From a virus, in the IMG/VR virus record IMGVR_UViG_3300037567_000704, positions 1 through 64,000 of that record: a DNA stretch of 64,000 bases; one strand, given 5' to 3'. Below the pieces are notes generated by a model, which was given only the letters and a program-made list of their open reading frames with translations, searched no databases and was not told where the DNA came from. Below are positions 60,309 to 64,000 of this stretch, piece by piece. Both the position numbers and the translations under genes were made by a program. Position 1 is the stretch's first letter. Each line of letters opens with the position of its first letter.

Positions 60309-63300
60309 TTACGTTTTAGGGTCATCTTTCTCGTCAGAATCGCTATACTGCAAGCCTTTCCTCTTTCTACGCTGCCGCTTTATATGCGGATATTCCTTTT
60401 CGGAATCCTCAGTTGGCCGAGCAATCATATCCCAATCTGGCATACTCTCTTCCCCCTCCAAATGAGTAGGACCTCTAGGACTCTCTGTCAGAGACCCGAC
60501 ATCTATCCCTAGACCCTTTGCTCCACCTGTGAATCCGAATTGATTCTTCTCCAATAAATCCAATGCCCTCTCTATGAGCGTAAGCCCCTCTTCCATCTTG
60601 GGTTTGAGCAACAAGTCCTCATCATCCAACTCTTCAGAGTCTTCTTCTATGTCCTCTTGTGAATCTTCTGATGGAATGGGGTCATCTACTCTCTCAATCT
60701 TACCCTTTAGAAGCATACTCACTACTTGCCCCCAAAATGGTTTCAAACTCTCACTCAGCATTATACTGTAGTTCCCTCCTCCCATATCACTGAGAATGGT
60801 ATCAGGAGAATGGACCCAGAAACCGCCATGAGACTTCTCCAATGTGTAAGACACTTCGTCTTGGTATGGTATGAATACTACCACTTTATCATCAACCACT
60901 TTGACATCGTGTGGGAAATGAAGGTGCTTGAGTGACTTCGAAAGCATCCCAAGAGTTTCCATACTGACGCTGGATTCTCCTTCTCCTTCTCCTATCAATT
61001 TCATAGGAGTAAGACTGTAAACATCTCTACCATCTATCTCTTGATGCTTTATCCCACTAACTTTCACCTCTACGATGTCTCCCTCTTCGAATGGCTTTGG
61101 GCTTGAGACTGTCCCTACGTCCAGATAGATATCATTTTCAAATTCTACCGTTTTGTCTTCTATCCCATCATCATCAATCAATGGTCCTGCTCCAAGTCTG
61201 TAAGTGAACGGCTTCTTTCCTCTCTTATCCAATATTTTGAGATTGATTGACTTGTTAGGTCTGAGAAGCACCCATTTGGGATGTCTTCTCTCACCTTTCA
61301 TGTAAGTGCTCTTCCCATCTCTCAATAGCAGAGTCTTGTGCTCGTCTAAGAAATTATTGACCAAATCCTCCAATCCCTCTTCATCCGTGAGTTTAGTATC
61401 ATGTGGTCCGGGTATGGTGACTTGCTCATAACTATCGAACTGTCCTCTTAGAATTTTCAATCTCTCTTGCACACTCATGTCAGTCACATCGGTATCATCG
61501 TAGAAGGTGATGTCTATGACGTGTAATTCCTTTTTATCGAGAATCCCATCCAGAGTGCAATCCTTCTCTCCGAGGTTCTTGACCCCATTTTTAGCCCAAT
61601 CCGGTATACTTCTCCGCCCTCCGCCTTCATCATACCCGTTTATCTCGTCTCCCTTCTTGGTAACCACTATCCTTTCTCCATCATACCACTTAGAGACCAC
61701 CCAAGTGCCGGTGAATCCACGAAGCCTCTGGAGGTCCTTGAACGAGAATATTCTGTGCATGGGTCTGATAGGCGGGACCCAAGAAGGGGAGTCGCCCTTC
61801 ATCAAGAGGGAGTCTGGGTTCAAGAGGTAAGCAGCGTAATCACTCGGTTCGCTCCAAGTTCCGGATTCTTTGACCTCAGCAGGAATCATACTTCCTACTA
61901 ATGGGTCTTCATACGGAGTGAACTGATTGGCTCCTCTCTCCCAAGTCATTGCCTCATCCTGCATTTGAACGGTATTGGCCACATCAAGGTCCCATAGACT
62001 CGATATAGCATCCATAGGAGCCGGACTAAATGCCTCTTCTTGAGTGTGAGGTCCTAGAACTGGTTTCCCAGTGCCAAAATCCATACTGTGTGTAGGGACC
62101 CCTCTTCTATAATTAGAATATTCCAACAGTCCGGTTTTGTCGAATAAATCCATTATCGGCGTTCCTGTGGTCCCCATCGGGTGTATTTCCCTTCCGGGTC
62201 CGTCTCTAATCGTCTCAGTTGTGATATCCTTAGGCAAAGAAGACAAATCCACATTGGGGTCTTGGATGAAGACGTTCTTCATCTGATGCTCGATATTCCT
62301 TCCTGAGACTCTGAAGTTTCTGTTGCTGTGTCTACCTTGAATATGGATATCGCCATCTCCATCTTTTACGAGCATCGAATGTTTTCCTTTATCGTCAATT
62401 GTAGGAGCCGACATAGGAGTTATTCCCAAAGTAGCAAGACCCTCTTTCCCGAATTGTCTTCTTACATTGGTTTGGAAACCTAGTATAGCCTTTCTCATAT
62501 CTTTCATTGGCTTCTGCCAACCTTTCACTGGCGACCCACCGTGAAACAATACTTCTCCGTCTCCGTCTTTTACATTTCTTTCGAATCCATACGTGTTGAA
62601 GAATTCCTCATCGCTTAAATGATTAAGATTAGGCGCTCTTCGAAGTTTTTGAACATGGTCTAGCACGTTTTCTACATCTTGATATTTATCGAAGAAGTTA
62701 TCACCCTTTTCGGTGGATAATTGTGGATTACTCCGTATCAAATGCTCCATTGACATAACTGTCCTATGGTCATCGTCATTCTTCAATCCACTTTGTATGG
62801 AAGTGAGCATGTTAGTAGCATGGGCTCGATGTGCTCCGTCTTGTGGATATTTCAAATAATCCATCAAGTCTTCAAAATCAGTCTCTCTAGTAACACGAAA
62901 GCCGTGTTCATCCATATGATTGTGGAAGTTACCGAATCCTGTCTGGTGCAAAGGAAGTTTATCTTCGTCAATACCGTAACCACTCACTGTTATGCCAAGG
63001 TCTCTAATGTATTCAGCAGGGAGATGCTTCAACGCTCTATTGGCTAGTTGGAATATTTTGTCTATGTCAATATTCAGATTGGGGTTGGAAGAAGTGAAAG
63101 TATCTTCTGGATACATCGGGGCCAAATGACCAACCACCGTGAGTATAGCGTTGTAATGAGATTCAATCATATTCTGCAGGTCATCGTATAATCTTCCTTC
63201 ATGGCCCTTTCCAAGTTTCTTCTCTTGGATAGTTTTACCACCCCCCTTTTCTCTTGCAAGAGGCCCCCCAAGTTTCGTCTCTTTGACAGTCTCTCGCAAA

Positions 63301-64000
63301 GCCTTCGAATCTAACAGAAATGATTCAGCAGCGCTCCCCTCTGTTACATCCAAACCCTCCGGTCTGGCCCCGAAGGTAGCCTGACGTGTGGCTAAACTTG
63401 CTGGAGTCATTCGCATTATGGAAGACGGTCTTCCCCTTTCTCCTCTACCCATCATGCTATTGATAGTATGCGACATCAGAGACTGGTCTCGCGCTATCAT
63501 GTCTGGTGTCCTGTTCTCTTTCTGCCGCGCGCCCAGTGGTTGCTGCTGTGTAAGTTCTAATGGGACTTCCACCGTTCTGCCGAACTCAGCGGTGATACCG
63601 GCACCAGCAATATCTATGGGCTTCTTGATATTCCAATTGATACCTTTCCCATGAGGGGTCTTGACGTTGTGTTGACGTGATGAGTAACGAGGGTGAGTAA
63701 TATCAAACTCTTTGTCATATTTTGCTTTAATCTGAGACATGCTCAATCCTGAGATAGCGTTTACCACTCCGGGAAACAAAGAGGACAAACCGGCAAGAAT
63801 CTGATTCTTGGGATTGCTCGCATCCTGATTCTCCGGGTTTTTGGAGTTATTGAAGCGAGAGAGCACAGCATGTGGGGTGTTGAATAAATCATGTCGAGCA
63901 GCGATATAGGGGCCCCAGAGCCCTATGTTATTCTCATTGACAGTGATTCTACTCCCATCAGTGGACCCGATGTAACTGTTACCATCCCCATCGCTACTGT
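60309..64000 (-). CDS. Partial large protein with degenerate ATP-ligase-like domain (portal-region gene)
   Basis: The frame is open to the right edge; the first internal start is a GTG at 63866 (1,185 residues). The N-terminal two thirds are polar, helical and unrecognised; the position before the protease suggests a portal or head-vertex link. Numbered from that GTG, K726-R732 read KWYDGER, resembling ligase motif I with the Lys shifted one position; LDGIL (772-776) resembles motif III with Ile for Glu; LHVIDITFYDD motif IIIa; LLLRD then YMKGERRHPKWVLLRP motifs IV/V, lacking the motif IV Glu; FEEGDIVEVKVSGI is OB-like. It thus keeps the shape of a ligase but lacks key catalytic residues. It could also be an unrelated fold. 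Confidence 0.6.
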   Translation of the reverse strand, partial: SSDGDGNSYIGSTDGSRITVNENNIGLWGPYIAARHDLFNTPHAVLSRFNNSKNPENQDASNPKNQILAGLSSLFPGVVNAISGLSMSQIKAKYDKEFDITHPRYSSRQHNVKTPHGKGINWNIKKPIDIAGAGITAEFGRTVEVPLELTQQQPLGARQKENRTPDMIARDQSLMSHTINSMMGRGERGRPSSIMRMTPASLATRQATFGARPEGLDVTEGSAAESFLLDSKALRETVKETKLGGPLAREKGGGKTIQEKKLGKGHEGRLYDDLQNMIESHYNAILTVVGHLAPMYPEDTFTSSNPNLNIDIDKIFQLANRALKHLPAEYIRDLGITVSGYGIDEDKLPLHQTGFGNFHNHMDEHGFRVTRETDFEDLMDYLKYPQDGAHRAHATNMLTSIQSGLKNDDDHRTVMSMEHLIRSNPQLSTEKGDNFFDKYQDVENVLDHVQKLRRAPNLNHLSDEEFFNTYGFERNVKDGDGEVLFHGGSPVKGWQKPMKDMRKAILGFQTNVRRQFGKEGLATLGITPMSAPTIDDKGKHSMLVKDGDGDIHIQGRHSNRNFRVSGRNIEHQMKNVFIQDPNVDLSSLPKDITTETIRDGPGREIHPMGTTGTPIMDLFDKTGLLEYSNYRRGVPTHSMDFGTGKPVLGPHTQEEAFSPAPMDAISSLWDLDVANTVQMQDEAMTWERGANQFTPYEDPLVGSMIPAEVKESGTWSEPSDYAAYLLNPDSLLMKGDSPSWVPPIRPMHRIFSFKDLQRLRGFTGTWVVSKWYDGERIVVTKKGDEINGYDEGGGRRSIPDWAKNGVKNLGEKDCTLDGILDKKELHVIDITFYDDTDVTDMSVQERLKILRGQFDSYEQVTIPGPHDTKLTDEEGLEDLVNNFLDEHKTLLLRDGKSTYMKGERRHPKWVLLRPNKSINLKILDKRGKKPFTYRLGAGPLIDDDGIEDKTVEFENDIYLDVGTVSSPKPFEEGDIVEVKVSGIKHQEIDGRDVYSLTPMKLIGEGEGESSVSMETLGMLSKSLKHLHFPHDVKVVDDKVVVFIPYQDEVSYTLEKSHGGFWVHSPDTILSDMGGGNYSIMLSESLKPFWGQVVSMLLKGKIERVDDPIPSEDSQEDIEEDSEELDDEDLLLKPKMEEGLTLIERALDLLEKNQFGFTGGAKGLGIDVGSLTESPRGPTHLEGEESMPDWDMIARPTEDSEKEYPHIKRQRRKRKGLQYSDSDEKDDPKT

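Noticed and set aside
1-64000. tRNA genes, integrase or attachment sites
   Set aside because: No cloverleaf-like sequence, tyrosine or serine recombinase, or att-like repeat was recognised by eye; the 24-bp repeat is intragenic and bounds a single gene.

Overview
The window looks like most of the genome of a tailed double-stranded DNA virus of an uncultured marine euryarchaeon. It resembles the magroviruses, which are assigned to Marine Group II hosts in ocean metagenomes. Two gene sets support this. The left arm encodes archaeal-type information-processing proteins: an RFC small subunit, a PCNA-like clamp, family B DNA polymerase, an archaeo-eukaryotic primase, an XPF-type nuclease and a group II chaperonin. 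The right arm encodes a caudovirus virion: S78-type prohead protease, HK97-fold capsid protein, tail tube, frameshifted tail chaperones, tape measure and fibres. The host and lineage assignment rests on gene content read by eye, not on a search.

Layout. Positions 1-16480 are transcribed rightwards and hold replication, repair, nucleotide and chaperone genes plus many tiny zinc-ribbon genes. Positions 16429-64000 are transcribed leftwards and hold virion genes. The arms converge and overlap tail-to-tail at 16429-16480. Both window ends cut through open genes, so the window is an internal fragment. No terminase or recognisable portal gene is inside it; these probably lie beyond the ends. Coding is very dense: the longest gene-free stretch I see is about 155 bp (897-1051), and many genes start on the stop codon of the gene before (ATGA, TAATG, TTGA, GTGA and probably CTGA). 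No tRNA, rRNA, CRISPR array, insertion sequence or integrase was seen.

Replication arm. Clamp loader (1306), RPA-like protein (2304), RecA-like ATPase (4189), clamp (5206) and PolB (5958) lie in order. They are followed by two tiny genes, a methyltransferase cassette bounded by a 24-bp direct repeat, a Cas4/RecB-like nuclease, a primase that seems to fuse PriS and PriL functions, an ERCC4 nuclease, a helicase-like P-loop ATPase behind a palindromic promoter/operator, and a thermosome-like chaperonin. Together they would make replication largely independent of the host; the host would probably supply the clamp-loader large subunit and RNA polymerase.

Virion arm, in transcription order (right to left): a huge partial protein with a degenerate ATP-ligase-like domain; protease plus scaffold; major capsid protein; a cluster of small virion proteins; head-tail connectors; a large tail-tube candidate; an acidic SAP-domain protein; tail chaperones G and GT joined by a clear -1 frameshift site (G GGG GGG); a short tape measure; a baseplate-like protein; a giant 5,598-residue protein with LamG-like domains; a hub-like protein; four fibre proteins, one with YadA-like beta-roll heads; and at the distal end a Rossmann-fold methyltransferase-like protein.

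Most notable observations: two ligase-like domains that both lack the nucleophilic lysine at its usual position; the frameshift site; the 16.8-kb single gene; the primase fusion; the PolB motif C YGHTDS; and the repeat-bounded methyltransferase.
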